DNA from: Catenulispora sp. EB89
GTDB taxonomy: Bacteria; Actinomycetota; Actinomycetes; Streptomycetales; Catenulisporaceae
DNA: 64,000 nt
Direction: 5' to 3'
NCBI RefSeq assembly: GCF_041261445.1
Contig: NZ_JBGCCU010000005.1
Coordinates: 186,001-250,000, forward strand
The notes beneath the pieces were generated by a model. The model was not told where the DNA came from. It did not search any database and was given only the letters and a program-made list of their open reading frames with translations. Shown here in pieces: positions 16,471 through 24,845 of the stretch (its first letter is position 1; each line of letters opens with the position of its first letter). Both the position numbers and the translations under genes were made by a program.

Positions 16471-19400
16471 GGCGCGCGGCAACAAGTTGGCCTGCGAGGG
16501 TGGTGACCCGGTCGACGTGGTGTCCGGGAGCGTGATCGCGTACGAGACGGACGCGGCCTTTCCCGGAGTGCTGCGGCTGGTGTTCCGTCGCTCCTACTCT
16601 TCGGCCTACCGCACTGGACGTCTGCTGGGCTCTGGATGGTCTTCGACTCTGGACCAGCGGCTCGCGGTCACGGCGGCCGGCATCCACTTCACCGGTGATG
16701 ACGCCCAATTGTTGGCCTATCCCGTTCCGGAACCCGGCCAAACCGTATTGCCGCGTGAGGGAGCGCGCTGGCCGCTGGAATGGGACCGCGCCACCGACGA
16801 GATCCGGATCAGCGACCCGTGGCTTGGCTGTACGTGGCACTTCGGGGTCGTCCACCATCGCACCGAGGAAGGTCAGATTCGCGATGTCACCGCGATGACC
16901 GACCGGAACGGTAACCGGATCGACTATCTGCGCGACACGTACGGCACGCCGGTTGAAGTCCAGCACTCGGGCGGCTACCGCGTCGGGGTGGACACGGTGG
17001 TCACCGGCAGCGGACCGCGCATCGCAGGGCTGCGGCTCGTGGACGAGTCCGCCGACGGCGGTGGCGTCAGGCTCACCGCGTACACGTACGACGGCCGCGG
17101 CCGACTGACCGGGGTCGTCAACTCCTCCGAGCAGTCCTCCACCTACGAGTACGACGACGAAGATCGCATGACGGCCTCCGTCGATCGCCTCGGGTTCCGG
17201 TACGAATACGAGTACGACGACTACGGTCGCGCCGTACGCGGTACCGGGACCGACGGTTTCCTGTCGGCTGTCTTCACGTACGACCAGCAAGAGAACACGA
17301 CCATCGTGACCGACTCGCTCGGGTACCCGTCGACGTTCCAGTACGACGAGAACGGGCACGTCCTGGCCTATACCGATCCGCTGGGCAACAGGTTCGGGAC
17401 CGAATACGACCGCTACGGCCGCATCCTTTCTCGGACCGACCCGCTGGGCAACCGCACGATCTTTGAGTACGACGGCCACGGCGACCCGGTGCGGATGACC
17501 GGCCCGGACGGCGCTGTCACGTCCATCGAATTCAACGCCTTCCATCAGGTCGCCTCCATCCGTACCGCCGAAGGGCCGACGTGGTTCCGGCGGTACGACG
17601 ACCGGGGAAACCTGGTCGAGGTGGTCGAGCCGTCTGGAGCCGTGACGCGCGCCGAATACGGGACCAACGGCGGGATCGTGCGAGGCGTCGACCCGATGGG
17701 CTCGGTGGTGGGCTACGAGTGCGACGCGGCTGGGCTGCCGGTGGCCGTGACCGACCCGCTCGGGGGCCGCACTGCTGCTGTGCGGGACAGCTTCGGGCGC
17801 GTCGTCGCGGTGACGGATGCGGCCGGTGCGACGACGCGGTTCCAGTGGACGGTCGAGGGTCTGCTCGCCCTGCAGGTCGATCCGGACGGGTCTCGGACCG
17901 CATGGTCGCATGACGCGGAAGGAAACCTGACCGGGACGGTCGACGCGTTGGGCGCGGCGTCCACGGTCGAGGTCGGGCCGTTCGGCCGGGCCAAGGCACA
18001 GACCGGGCCGGACGGGACGCGACGCGAGTTCGTTCACGACACCGAGCTCAACGTGCTGTCGGTCACCACCGGTGGCGGGGTCTGGCGGTATGCCTACGAT
18101 CCCGCCGGCCGATTGGTGGGCGAGTCCGACTTCGCCGGCCGGGATCTGGCCTATCGCTACGACCCGGCCGGACGCATGGTCGCGCGCAGGACCGGGCTCG
18201 GGGAATGGGTCGGCTTCGAATACGACCTCGCCGGCCAGCTGCTGCTGCGTCGGACACCTGAAGGCGACTACCGCTACTCGTATGACGCCGAGGGTCGGCT
18301 GATCGGCATCGCCGGCGACGACAGTCAGGTCGGCTACACCTGGGATCCTTCGGGCCGGCTGATGGCCGAGACTGTCGACGGCCGTACGACGGCTTTCGAA
18401 TACGACCTGTCCGGACGCCGCGTGCGACGGATCACGCCGAGCGGTGCGGTTTCGGAGTGGTCCTATGACGCGGCGGGCCTGCCCGCGTCGCTGCGGGCCG
18501 GGTCGGCGACACTCACGTTCGGCTTCGACGTCGCAGGCCGCGAGGTCGAGCGGCTGCTGCCCGGGGCGAGTCTGAGCCGGGAGTTCGACACCGCGGGACG
18601 TCCGGCGCAGCAGCTCTTGCAGTCGGGCGCGGGCGCGGACCGGCGCACGACGTTGGAGCGCCGGTGGTCGCGGCGCGCCGATGGGGTGCCGACCGAGGTT
18701 CGCGACAGTCTGCGCGGGACCCGGTACTACGAGACCGATCCAGTGGGCCGCGTCACCGCCGTCACGGCGCAGGGCTGGCGGGAGACCTACGCCTACGACG
18801 AATTCGGCAATGTGGCCGCCGAGACGCTCCAGCAGGATCGGGAGCCCGGCGTCACCGAGCTGCCACGTCAGACCGATCGCACCCGGACCCGCCAGGCCCG
18901 ACGCACCACCTACGAATACGACGACGCCGGGCGGGTGGTCCGTACGGTGCGCCGGACCCTTGACGGCCGCAGGCTCGTGCGCGAGTTCGCGTGGAACAGC
19001 GAAGACCGCCTGATACGAGCCGTGACCCCGGACGGCACCACCTGGCACTACGGCTATGACCCCGTCGGGCGCCGGACCTCAAAGGCCCGGGTGGGCGGCG
19101 ACGGCACGGTCGGCGAACGCACCGTGTTCGTGTGGGAAGGCCCGATGACGGCCGAGCAGCACACCTATGCTCCGGACGGCTCGGTGGTCGTCGTGACCTG
19201 GGACTACGACCCCGGGAGCGTGCGGCCCGCGGCCCAGCGCCGCCGCGAGCTGGCTGTGGGAGCCGATCCGGCCTCGGCCGAGGAGACCTTCCACGCCGTC
19301 GTCACCGACCTCGCGGGCACCCCGACCGAGCTGGTGGCCGACGACGGCGGGATCGCCTGGTACACCACCACAGACCTGTGGGGCCGCGCCATCGCGGTGT

Positions 19401-20074
19401 CCGACGGTCACGGCGTGGACTGCCCGCTCCGGTTCCCCGGGCAGTATCACGACGCCGAAACCGGTCTGAACTACAACCTGCACCGGTACTACGACCCCGA
19501 GTCGGGCGCCTATCTCACCCCCGACCCGTTGGGCCTCGAAGCCGGTCCGAACGACCACGCCTACGTTCCGAACCCGCTCATCGACACGGACCCGTTCGGG
19601 CTGATGTGCAACAAGGCCCTGCTGAAGTGGGCTGAGGAGGCGAACGGCAAGGCCGAGGACTATCACGCGATCACCAATACGAAGGACACGGACTGGTTCT
19701 TCCGCAACGGAACCACCGCGGTCGTCAAGGCTCGTTTCCCCGACGGGAACGGCGGCTGGGTCGTGAAGAACGTCGTGGCACAGAGCGGCGAGGCGATGGA
19801 CCTGCGAGTCGTGTCGGCCGCCTTCAAGAACGGCGACATCCCGGTGCCGGACAACGTGCCGGGGCTTACCCACGCGGAGCACAACGCCTTGCACTTCATC
19901 AACCAGGCAGGCGGTGTCCCGGTGGCCGGGGGGTCGTCGCGCAATGTGTGCAAGACTGTCTGTGGGCCGTTCGTGCGCGCCACGAATGGGCTGGTCATGG
20001 GCCCTGTGCGGCCCGGTTTCGGTGAGAAGGTGAGGACGTTCTTTTGGCCCGGTTCGATGTCACCGCCTTTCTAG
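15542..20074 (+). CDS. RHS/YD-repeat polymorphic toxin with deaminase-like C-terminus
   Basis: A 1510-residue paralogue of the protein at 6249-10814. The order is the shared WXG-like module (1-310), a DUF6531 cap from about 320 (EGGDPVDVVSGSVIAYETDA), YD repeats (FEYDGHGDPVRMTGPDGAV type), the RHS core YYDPESGAYLTPDPLGLEAG, and DPFGL near residue 1354. The last 156 residues contain LTHAEHNALHFIN and then GGSSRNVCKTVCGPFVRA. The HAE (His 1444, Glu 1446) and the C-x3-C pair (1470, 1474) fit a zinc-dependent cytidine-deaminase-fold toxin. The spacing of the cysteines differs from the common PCxxC, so the subfamily is open. The ATG at 15542 matches the paralogue's start, though the frame stays open upstream. 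The immunity gene overlaps its last 31 bp. Confidence 0.88.
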   Translation: MVRPTGWDILGLDGDPTPGVVESVQALAKEFGDFAHDVESAYRSLNSFGSDTAALQWVGQTADAFKSNYGPLPGRLQKLYTSYSEASDALTAYAPKLQAAQSKADSALRQAQDANTDLQRATTSANTAAADLKTAQQNHAAVPNPQAVTDAQTAHDTAQTNLNNAKSRMAALTAQAHQAYDDRIAAAKDCARAIGHAQSDGIHNKHWWEHIGADLADWGGKIADIAGDLAPFLDVLALATSWIPGVDVITAGLAEADNLIALVGTGLEVVGDGMQGHWGDALMGVGMLGAQYLGGKALEKFGGPLLEKFAARGNKLACEGGDPVDVVSGSVIAYETDAAFPGVLRLVFRRSYSSAYRTGRLLGSGWSSTLDQRLAVTAAGIHFTGDDAQLLAYPVPEPGQTVLPREGARWPLEWDRATDEIRISDPWLGCTWHFGVVHHRTEEGQIRDVTAMTDRNGNRIDYLRDTYGTPVEVQHSGGYRVGVDTVVTGSGPRIAGLRLVDESADGGGVRLTAYTYDGRGRLTGVVNSSEQSSTYEYDDEDRMTASVDRLGFRYEYEYDDYGRAVRGTGTDGFLSAVFTYDQQENTTIVTDSLGYPSTFQYDENGHVLAYTDPLGNRFGTEYDRYGRILSRTDPLGNRTIFEYDGHGDPVRMTGPDGAVTSIEFNAFHQVASIRTAEGPTWFRRYDDRGNLVEVVEPSGAVTRAEYGTNGGIVRGVDPMGSVVGYECDAAGLPVAVTDPLGGRTAAVRDSFGRVVAVTDAAGATTRFQWTVEGLLALQVDPDGSRTAWSHDAEGNLTGTVDALGAASTVEVGPFGRAKAQTGPDGTRREFVHDTELNVLSVTTGGGVWRYAYDPAGRLVGESDFAGRDLAYRYDPAGRMVARRTGLGEWVGFEYDLAGQLLLRRTPEGDYRYSYDAEGRLIGIAGDDSQVGYTWDPSGRLMAETVDGRTTAFEYDLSGRRVRRITPSGAVSEWSYDAAGLPASLRAGSATLTFGFDVAGREVERLLPGASLSREFDTAGRPAQQLLQSGAGADRRTTLERRWSRRADGVPTEVRDSLRGTRYYETDPVGRVTAVTAQGWRETYAYDEFGNVAAETLQQDREPGVTELPRQTDRTRTRQARRTTYEYDDAGRVVRTVRRTLDGRRLVREFAWNSEDRLIRAVTPDGTTWHYGYDPVGRRTSKARVGGDGTVGERTVFVWEGPMTAEQHTYAPDGSVVVVTWDYDPGSVRPAAQRRRELAVGADPASAEETFHAVVTDLAGTPTELVADDGGIAWYTTTDLWGRAIAVSDGHGVDCPLRFPGQYHDAETGLNYNLHRYYDPESGAYLTPDPLGLEAGPNDHAYVPNPLIDTDPFGLMCNKALLKWAEEANGKAEDYHAITNTKDTDWFFRNGTTAVVKARFPDGNGGWVVKNVVAQSGEAMDLRVVSAAFKNGDIPVPDNVPGLTHAEHNALHFINQAGGVPVAGGSSRNVCKTVCGPFVRATNGLVMGPVRPGFGEKVRTFFWPGSMSPPF

Positions 20075-20691
20075 CCGAAGGGGCCAGGCGCGCCGCGGAG
20101 ATCGACGCCCTCCAGGGGCGTATCGACGCCGCCCTCACCGACTTCACGGCCAGGGCGTCCGGCGACCAGGCCGCGCTGTTCGCCGCCGCGTGCGCCGAAC
20201 GGGCCGCCGGCATCCTGCTGTGGAAGGCTGCGGCTGAAGGCCGGCAGCAAGAAGCCGACGCCTACACCCGTGCCTTGGAGCAGGCGTGGGGCGAAACCGC
20301 GGCGGGGGAAAGGGTCACCTCCAGCGACTTCGATCGGATGTTCGAGCTGGCGCAGCACGACGTTCCGGTCCGGAAAGACCCGCTCGTCAAGGCTGCCGGC
20401 TTCGCCGAGTGTGCGGCGCTGGCGCTGCGGTCGGCTCTGCTCCTGGGCGAGACCGGCGACGTGTCCGAAGTTCGGGCGGTGTCGTCGTCTTTGTGGAAGG
20501 ACGCCTCGCTTCTGGCGAAGCGTACCGAGGCGGCCGACCTGGAGCCTGAGGAGATCAGCCGGCAGATCGCCGATATGGCGACACTCCTGGAAGACGGGGC
20601 GACTGCCGAGGTGAAGGCGGCGCTGCGGGAGGAGTCCCGGCGGATTGGCCGGCAGTGGCTCGACCTCGCTTCTGGTTACGCTGAGTCCTGA
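20044..20691 (+). CDS. Predicted immunity protein for deaminase-like RHS toxin
   Basis: A 215-residue, strongly helical and Ala/Glu-rich cytoplasmic protein (DFTARASGDQAALFAAACAE, DLEPEEISRQIADMATLLED) with no recognised family. It starts at a TTG at 20044 inside the end of the toxin gene, with GAGG about 8 nt upstream. The 31-bp overlap implies coupled translation. The immunity role is inferred from position only. A hairpin terminator follows at 20727. Confidence 0.65.
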   Translation: MARFDVTAFLAEGARRAAEIDALQGRIDAALTDFTARASGDQAALFAAACAERAAGILLWKAAAEGRQQEADAYTRALEQAWGETAAGERVTSSDFDRMFELAQHDVPVRKDPLVKAAGFAECAALALRSALLLGETGDVSEVRAVSSSLWKDASLLAKRTEAADLEPEEISRQIADMATLLEDGATAEVKAALREESRRIGRQWLDLASGYAES

Positions 20692-20726
20692 TTCCCGTGC
20701 GGTGTCGCCGCGCAGCAGGACTTGCA

Positions 20727-20755
20727 CCCGCGGGACGTCCGTCCCGCGGGCTTTG
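20727..20755 (+). terminator. Hairpin terminator after toxin 3 cassette
   Basis: CCCGCGGGAC-GTCC-GTCCCGCGGG (20727-20750), a perfect 10-bp stem followed by CTTTGCT. It is 35 bp past the immunity stop codon and also lies downstream of the convergent gene ending at 20849. Confidence 0.75.
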
Positions 20756-20848
20756 CTGCGGTGAGCTGACCGTAGAGCACGTCCAGCCGGGGCCGGGGTG
20801 CCGGACTGCGCGACGACTCCGATGCCGCTGGCGCACGGCACCCCGCCA

Positions 20849-22801
20849 TCACGAATGCGTGGCCGGCACTGTGATCGCGTCGATGTCCGGGGCTGCCGCG
20901 CTCGCGTTCGTGAGGGTGATCGTGTTCGTGCCGGCGGCCAGTATCAGGGCGACCGTCTGGTTCCCCGGCGTTGAGAAGGAGCCGGTGGTTCCGAAGGTGA
21001 CGGTCTGCGGCGGCCCGTCGTTGACGCTGATCGAGGCGTTGCGGGTCGATGAGCCGTCGGTGAACGCCACCACGATCTGATACGTGCCGGCGCCGTCGGG
21101 GGCGACGACGCCGTTGAACCGCAGCGTGCCGGTTCCGGTGCTCTGCTTTCCGATGTGGCCGACGCGGGCGCCGGCGGAGCAGGCGCTGCACGTGATGACG
21201 CTTGCGGGTGCGGTGATGGTGTTCGCCGTGGACTCGGCTTGGTACAGCGTCGGGCCGGTGGTTGTGCCGGTCACGGTCAGCGTGAACGTCGTGGTGTGGG
21301 TGGCCGAGGGTGCTGTGGCGGTGATCGTGATCGGGTACGTGCCGGCTGGGGTGCTCGTGGCGGTGGTGATGGTCAGCGTTGAGGAGTTGCCCGCAGTGGT
21401 CGACGACGGCGCGAACGTCGCCGTCGTGCCGCTCGGCAGGCCTGAGGCGCTCAGCGTCACCGGCTCCGCGGTGCCGGATGCGAGTGTGGTGCTGACCGTG
21501 GTTGTCGAGGTCGAGCCTGCGGTGGCCGTTGTCGACGCCGGGCTCGCGCTCAGTGTGAAGTCGTTGCCGACCGAGCTCGACGGCAGCAGGTAGAACGGAT
21601 CGGTCGCGGTGGCCGCCAGCAGGTACCACGAGGTGGCGCCGGTGTGGGGTGCCGCGTAGTAGTAGTCGGAGTCGCAGTCGGAGAGCTTGTCGTGCGAGGC
21701 GGCGACGATGCCCTTTCCGTTGTTGTGCAGCGCTGTGGTCTGCGCGAGTTGGATCGTGTTCAGGTAGTTCTGGGCCTTCGTCGCGTCGCCGCTGGCATTG
21801 CGGATCGCCAGTGCGTCGGCCAGGTGCGCGGTGCCCTCGAACCAGACCTTGGACTTGTCGCAGGCTCCGAAGCTGACGCCGCTGAAGGTGCCGTCGGTCG
21901 CCGCCAGGTTGGTCACGTCCCAGTCGATCGAGGCGCTGCGGGTGGGGTCCTTGAAGGCCAGGTACGTCCAGGTGTTGACGTCCTCCGGCAGGAAGCCCTT
22001 GTTCAGGGTGATGCCGTCGGGGTTGGTGCCGACCCAGTACTTGCTGTTCGTGCTGTCCCACATCGCGGCGACGAACGACTTGGCGTGCGCCGCACGCGTG
22101 GTCCAGGTGCTGTCGCCGGTTTCGGTGGCCAGCATCGTGAACAGTGCGTAGACGTCGAGGTTGTGCTCGGTCGATTTCCAGGTCAGCTTGCCGCTGGAGT
22201 CGTAGCCGCCGGTGTATCCGCCGGGGCCGTTGGTGGCGTTGGCGTTCGTCTGGATCCAGGTCGCGACGCTGGTCGCGCCGGTGAGGTAGGAGGCGTCGGC
22301 GGTCCTGGCGTAGAGCTGGACCAGGGCCTGGCCGACCCAGGCCATGTTGCCGACGTCGCTGGTGTCGTCGGTGGCGCTGACCTTGCTCGGCGAGGTCAGC
22401 GGGGTCGGGGCGTAGGCGGCGCGGATGCGGCCGTCCTTCGACTTGTCGTTCGCCTGCACGTAGAGCAGGGCGTTGCCGATCACCTTCGCGCGGGCCAGGT
22501 CGTCGGCGGTGCCGCGGGTCAGCAGGGCGTCGATGACGAGCGCGTCGTCGTAGGTGACGGAGTCGGTGAAGGAGCCCATCGCCGAGTCCGGGACGAAGCT
22601 CTGCACCAACCGGGTCGTGCTGCCCGTGGCGTACTTGTCCATCATCTGGTCGAGGAAGAGGTAGCCGTTCGCCGTGCTGGTCGGCGTGATGGACGCCGGC
22701 CTGATGGACGCCGGCGTGGCGGCGGCTGTGGTCGCCATCGCTGTTCCGAGAGCGACGGCGGCCGCGGCTGTGATCCCCAGCCCCCTGATTCCGTTCTTCA
22801 C
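20849..22801 (-). CDS. Secreted alpha/alpha-barrel glycoside-hydrolase-like protein with Ig-like and CBM domains
   Basis: A 650-residue exported protein. A Sec signal peptide (KNGIRGLGITAAAAVALGTA, cleavage after about TAAA) precedes a helical barrel region (about 45-400) with YLFLDQMMDKYATGSTTRLV, DALVIDALLTRGTADDLARA, STEHNLDVYALFTMLA and YWVGTNPDGITLNKGF, typical of (alpha/alpha)-toroid hydrolases. A Ser/Thr-rich Ig-like domain (about 410-500) follows, and a C-terminal CBM35/CBM6-like domain (YQAESTANTI, then VGHIGKQSTGTGTLRFNGVV, ending in TNTITLTNASAAAPDIDAIT). Substrate is not predictable from sequence, but a polysaccharide is likely. The GTG at 22801 is chosen for its AAGGA 10 nt upstream; a GTG at 22810 is possible. 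It is divergent from a GntR gene, and the operator at 22869 overlaps its -35. Confidence 0.75.
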   Translation of the reverse strand: MKNGIRGLGITAAAAVALGTAMATTAAATPASIRPASITPTSTANGYLFLDQMMDKYATGSTTRLVQSFVPDSAMGSFTDSVTYDDALVIDALLTRGTADDLARAKVIGNALLYVQANDKSKDGRIRAAYAPTPLTSPSKVSATDDTSDVGNMAWVGQALVQLYARTADASYLTGATSVATWIQTNANATNGPGGYTGGYDSSGKLTWKSTEHNLDVYALFTMLATETGDSTWTTRAAHAKSFVAAMWDSTNSKYWVGTNPDGITLNKGFLPEDVNTWTYLAFKDPTRSASIDWDVTNLAATDGTFSGVSFGACDKSKVWFEGTAHLADALAIRNASGDATKAQNYLNTIQLAQTTALHNNGKGIVAASHDKLSDCDSDYYYAAPHTGATSWYLLAATATDPFYLLPSSSVGNDFTLSASPASTTATAGSTSTTTVSTTLASGTAEPVTLSASGLPSGTTATFAPSSTTAGNSSTLTITTATSTPAGTYPITITATAPSATHTTTFTLTVTGTTTGPTLYQAESTANTITAPASVITCSACSAGARVGHIGKQSTGTGTLRFNGVVAPDGAGTYQIVVAFTDGSSTRNASISVNDGPPQTVTFGTTGSFSTPGNQTVALILAAGTNTITLTNASAAAPDIDAITVPATHS

Positions 22802-22868
22802 TGACGTCACGTCCTTCTCATCGGATGCGGCTCGCGTCGTCGGTCATTCTTGAGCTGACAAAAGGTCA

Positions 22869-22885
22869 AGTCAAGAGTCTTTACT
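22869..22885. promoter_or_regulatory. Probable GntR operator in divergent promoter region
   Basis: AGTCAAGAGTCTTTACT is a 17-bp imperfect palindrome (AGTNNAGANTCTNNACT plus one inner pair). Its left arm, read on the minus strand, is TTGACT, which with AAGAAT (22851-22846) 17 bp away makes a plausible promoter for the hydrolase gene. A repressor bound here would block that -35. It lies 48 bp before the GntR start. Confidence 0.6.
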
Positions 22886-22932
22886 AGAATCTCCGGTCGG
22901 CAGGCGATGACGGCAGGTGGTAGCGCTCGATC

Positions 22933-23691
22933 ATGGCGCCGTCCGCGCTGAGGCCTTACCCTTTGTCAATGCGATCGGCCGTCAAGCGAACCCGCGCCCG
23001 CGAGGCGATCCTCACGATGGTGGCCGCCGCCGGCGCCGGCGACGCGCTGCCGTCGGAGCACGAGCTCTGCGAAACCCTCGGCGTCTCCCGGCCGACGCTG
23101 CGCGCCGCCGTCGACGAACTCGTCGACGAGGGCGTCCTGATCCGCCGCCCGGGCCGGGGCACCTTCACCGCGCCCTCGAAGGTCGCGCAGCCGCTGGCCC
23201 CGACCGCGGGCGTGGCGAACTCGTTCCGGGTGCCGCTGTCCGAAGGCGTGTGGGAGAGCCGCACGCTCGGCTTCGAGCGGGCCAGCGCCGACGCCCGGCT
23301 GGCCCGTGCGCTCGGCGTCTCTCCGAGCGAGCTGCTGGTGAAGGTCGAGCGGCTGCGGATCGTCAACGGAGCGCCGCTGGCGATCGAGCGGATCCACGTG
23401 CCGGACAAGTACGTGCCCGGCATCACCGGCGACGACTTCCAGCGTGGCTCGTTCTACCAGCTGCTGCACTCCCGGTACGGCATCACGATGGCGCGCGCCG
23501 CGCAGTCGATCGAGGCCACGGTCACCGACGAGCACGAATCAGGGCACTTGGAGGTGCCGCCGTACAGCCCGGCGCTGCTGTTCGACGTGACGACGCGGGA
23601 CTCGCGGGACGTGATCATCGAGTACACGCGCGCGGTGTATCGCGGGGACCGCTATCGGATCGATTCCGACTTGGTGTTGGCTCCGGGGTGA
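22933..23691 (+). CDS. GntR/HutC-family transcriptional regulator
   Basis: A 252-residue regulator. The N-terminal winged helix-turn-helix is around residues 17-85 (LPSEHELCETLGVSRPTLRA, then VLIRRPGRGTFTAPS). The C-terminal UTRA ligand-binding domain is around 100-250 (ERLRIVNGAPLAIERIHVPD, IIEYTRAVYRGDRYRI). It is divergent from the secreted hydrolase gene and probably controls it from the palindrome at 22869-22885, with a sugar or breakdown product as effector (inference). The start at 22933 is uncertain. An ATG at 22969 (MRSAVKRT) also fits the family, and neither has a strong Shine-Dalgarno. Confidence 0.85.
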   Translation: MAPSALRPYPLSMRSAVKRTRAREAILTMVAAAGAGDALPSEHELCETLGVSRPTLRAAVDELVDEGVLIRRPGRGTFTAPSKVAQPLAPTAGVANSFRVPLSEGVWESRTLGFERASADARLARALGVSPSELLVKVERLRIVNGAPLAIERIHVPDKYVPGITGDDFQRGSFYQLLHSRYGITMARAAQSIEATVTDEHESGHLEVPPYSPALLFDVTTRDSRDVIIEYTRAVYRGDRYRIDSDLVLAPG

Positions 23692-23781
23692 GGTCGCTCC
23701 GGGCTGAGGCAGGTGTTCGGGAGCACCGGGCGGAGATCGGTGTCCGCGAGCGCCGACTGAGTTCGGTGTCCGCGAGTGCGG

Positions 23782-24756
23782 TCAGCCGTTCCAGCCCTCG
23801 TAATTCTCGAACTCGTAGAAGTCCATGTTCGCGATCTCCAAATTGGCGGCCAGCGATCCGGCGCCGGCCAGCGGGATGCGGATCGACTGGCCGGGGGTGT
23901 CGTAGAGGTCGACGACCAGCAGCCGGTGGACCGGATCGGCGAGCGTCCGCGCGTCCGCGAGCGCGACCATCGTCGTGTGCTGGTCGTTGCGGCCCACGGT
24001 CGGGACGAGCGCCGGCACCTGGCCGGGCTGCAGCGACTCGAACGCGGGGTCGTCGACGACGCGGGCGCTGAGGCCCAGTCCGGCCGATCCGGTGTCGCCG
24101 AAGTCGACCTGCGTGTCGTTGTCCTCGTCGAGGTCGCCGAGCGCGGACAGCAGGCTGTTCCAGCCCTCGTGGTTCTCGAAGTCGGTGCGCACCAGCAGCG
24201 TCAGCGGATAGCCGGGCAGCGGTGGGAACGAGGTCCGGACGACGCCGGTCGGGGTGGGATTCGTCGGCTCGCCCGCGTCGCCGAGGTACGTGCCGCACAG
24301 GTCCATGCCGCGGATCAGCTCGTCGAAGCTGATCGTGCCGTCGTGGAGCCCGGTGAGGACGCGCACGAGCTCCGCCGTCGGGACGCGCACGCCGCGCCCC
24401 GGAACCTCGCGCAGGTCGATGAGCATCAGGTTGTCGTTGCCGTACACCGCGGAGATGTCCGCCTGCGCGATGACCGGGGCGTCGAAACCCGGCGGGAGCA
24501 GGGCGGGGAAGTCGCCGCCGTGCAGGTAGTCCCAGTCGGGGTTCGCGGTCAGGCGCAGTCGGAGGTTGTCGTCGCCCCCGCGCTTGTCGTCGCCCTTGCC
24601 CTCGGCATCGTCGCCGAGTACCAGCAGGTCTCCGTCACGGCGCCCGCCGACGGTCTGCAGGATCGCGTCCCACAGCGGAGTCCCGTCGTCTTCGTAGCAG
24701 GTGTTCACGAGCAGCACCTCGCCGGGCGCCGGGAGCGGGAGCATCGGGAACGGCAT
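23782..24756 (-). CDS. DUF6924 protein with two repeated domains
   Basis: A 324-residue cytoplasmic protein built of two copies of the same domain. The C-terminal copy (about 185-324) has LLVRTDFENHEGWNSLLSAL, then LLVVDLYDTPGQSIRIPLAG and NLEIANMDFYEFENYEGW, a pattern I know as DUF6924. The N-terminal copy (about 12-175) keeps VLLVNTCYEDDGTPLWDAIL and LMLIDLREVPGRGVRVPTAE but has an inserted acidic/Lys segment (DDAEGKGDDKRGGDD). The function of the family is unknown to me. The ATG at 24756 has GGAG 7 nt upstream. It stands alone between the GntR gene and the monooxygenase. Confidence 0.75.
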   Translation of the reverse strand: MPFPMLPLPAPGEVLLVNTCYEDDGTPLWDAILQTVGGRRDGDLLVLGDDAEGKGDDKRGGDDNLRLRLTANPDWDYLHGGDFPALLPPGFDAPVIAQADISAVYGNDNLMLIDLREVPGRGVRVPTAELVRVLTGLHDGTISFDELIRGMDLCGTYLGDAGEPTNPTPTGVVRTSFPPLPGYPLTLLVRTDFENHEGWNSLLSALGDLDEDNDTQVDFGDTGSAGLGLSARVVDDPAFESLQPGQVPALVPTVGRNDQHTTMVALADARTLADPVHRLLVVDLYDTPGQSIRIPLAGAGSLAANLEIANMDFYEFENYEGWNG

Positions 24757-24845
24757 GGGGCGTCTCCATTTCAGCCGGGCATGCGGAGCTGTGTCAGAAC
24801 CACGCGATTGTGTCGCATGGCTCTGACACAGATGCATATCCGGTC

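Noticed and set aside
16262-19048. 928-codon open frame on minus inside RHS toxin 3
   Set aside because: Antisense shadow of the YD repeats; no motif, and codon use fits the other strand.
23737-23776. Repeated TCGGTGTCCGCGAG 26 bp apart in the gap after the GntR gene
   Set aside because: Two copies only and no palindrome; could be a chance or slippage duplication, so I did not call an operator.
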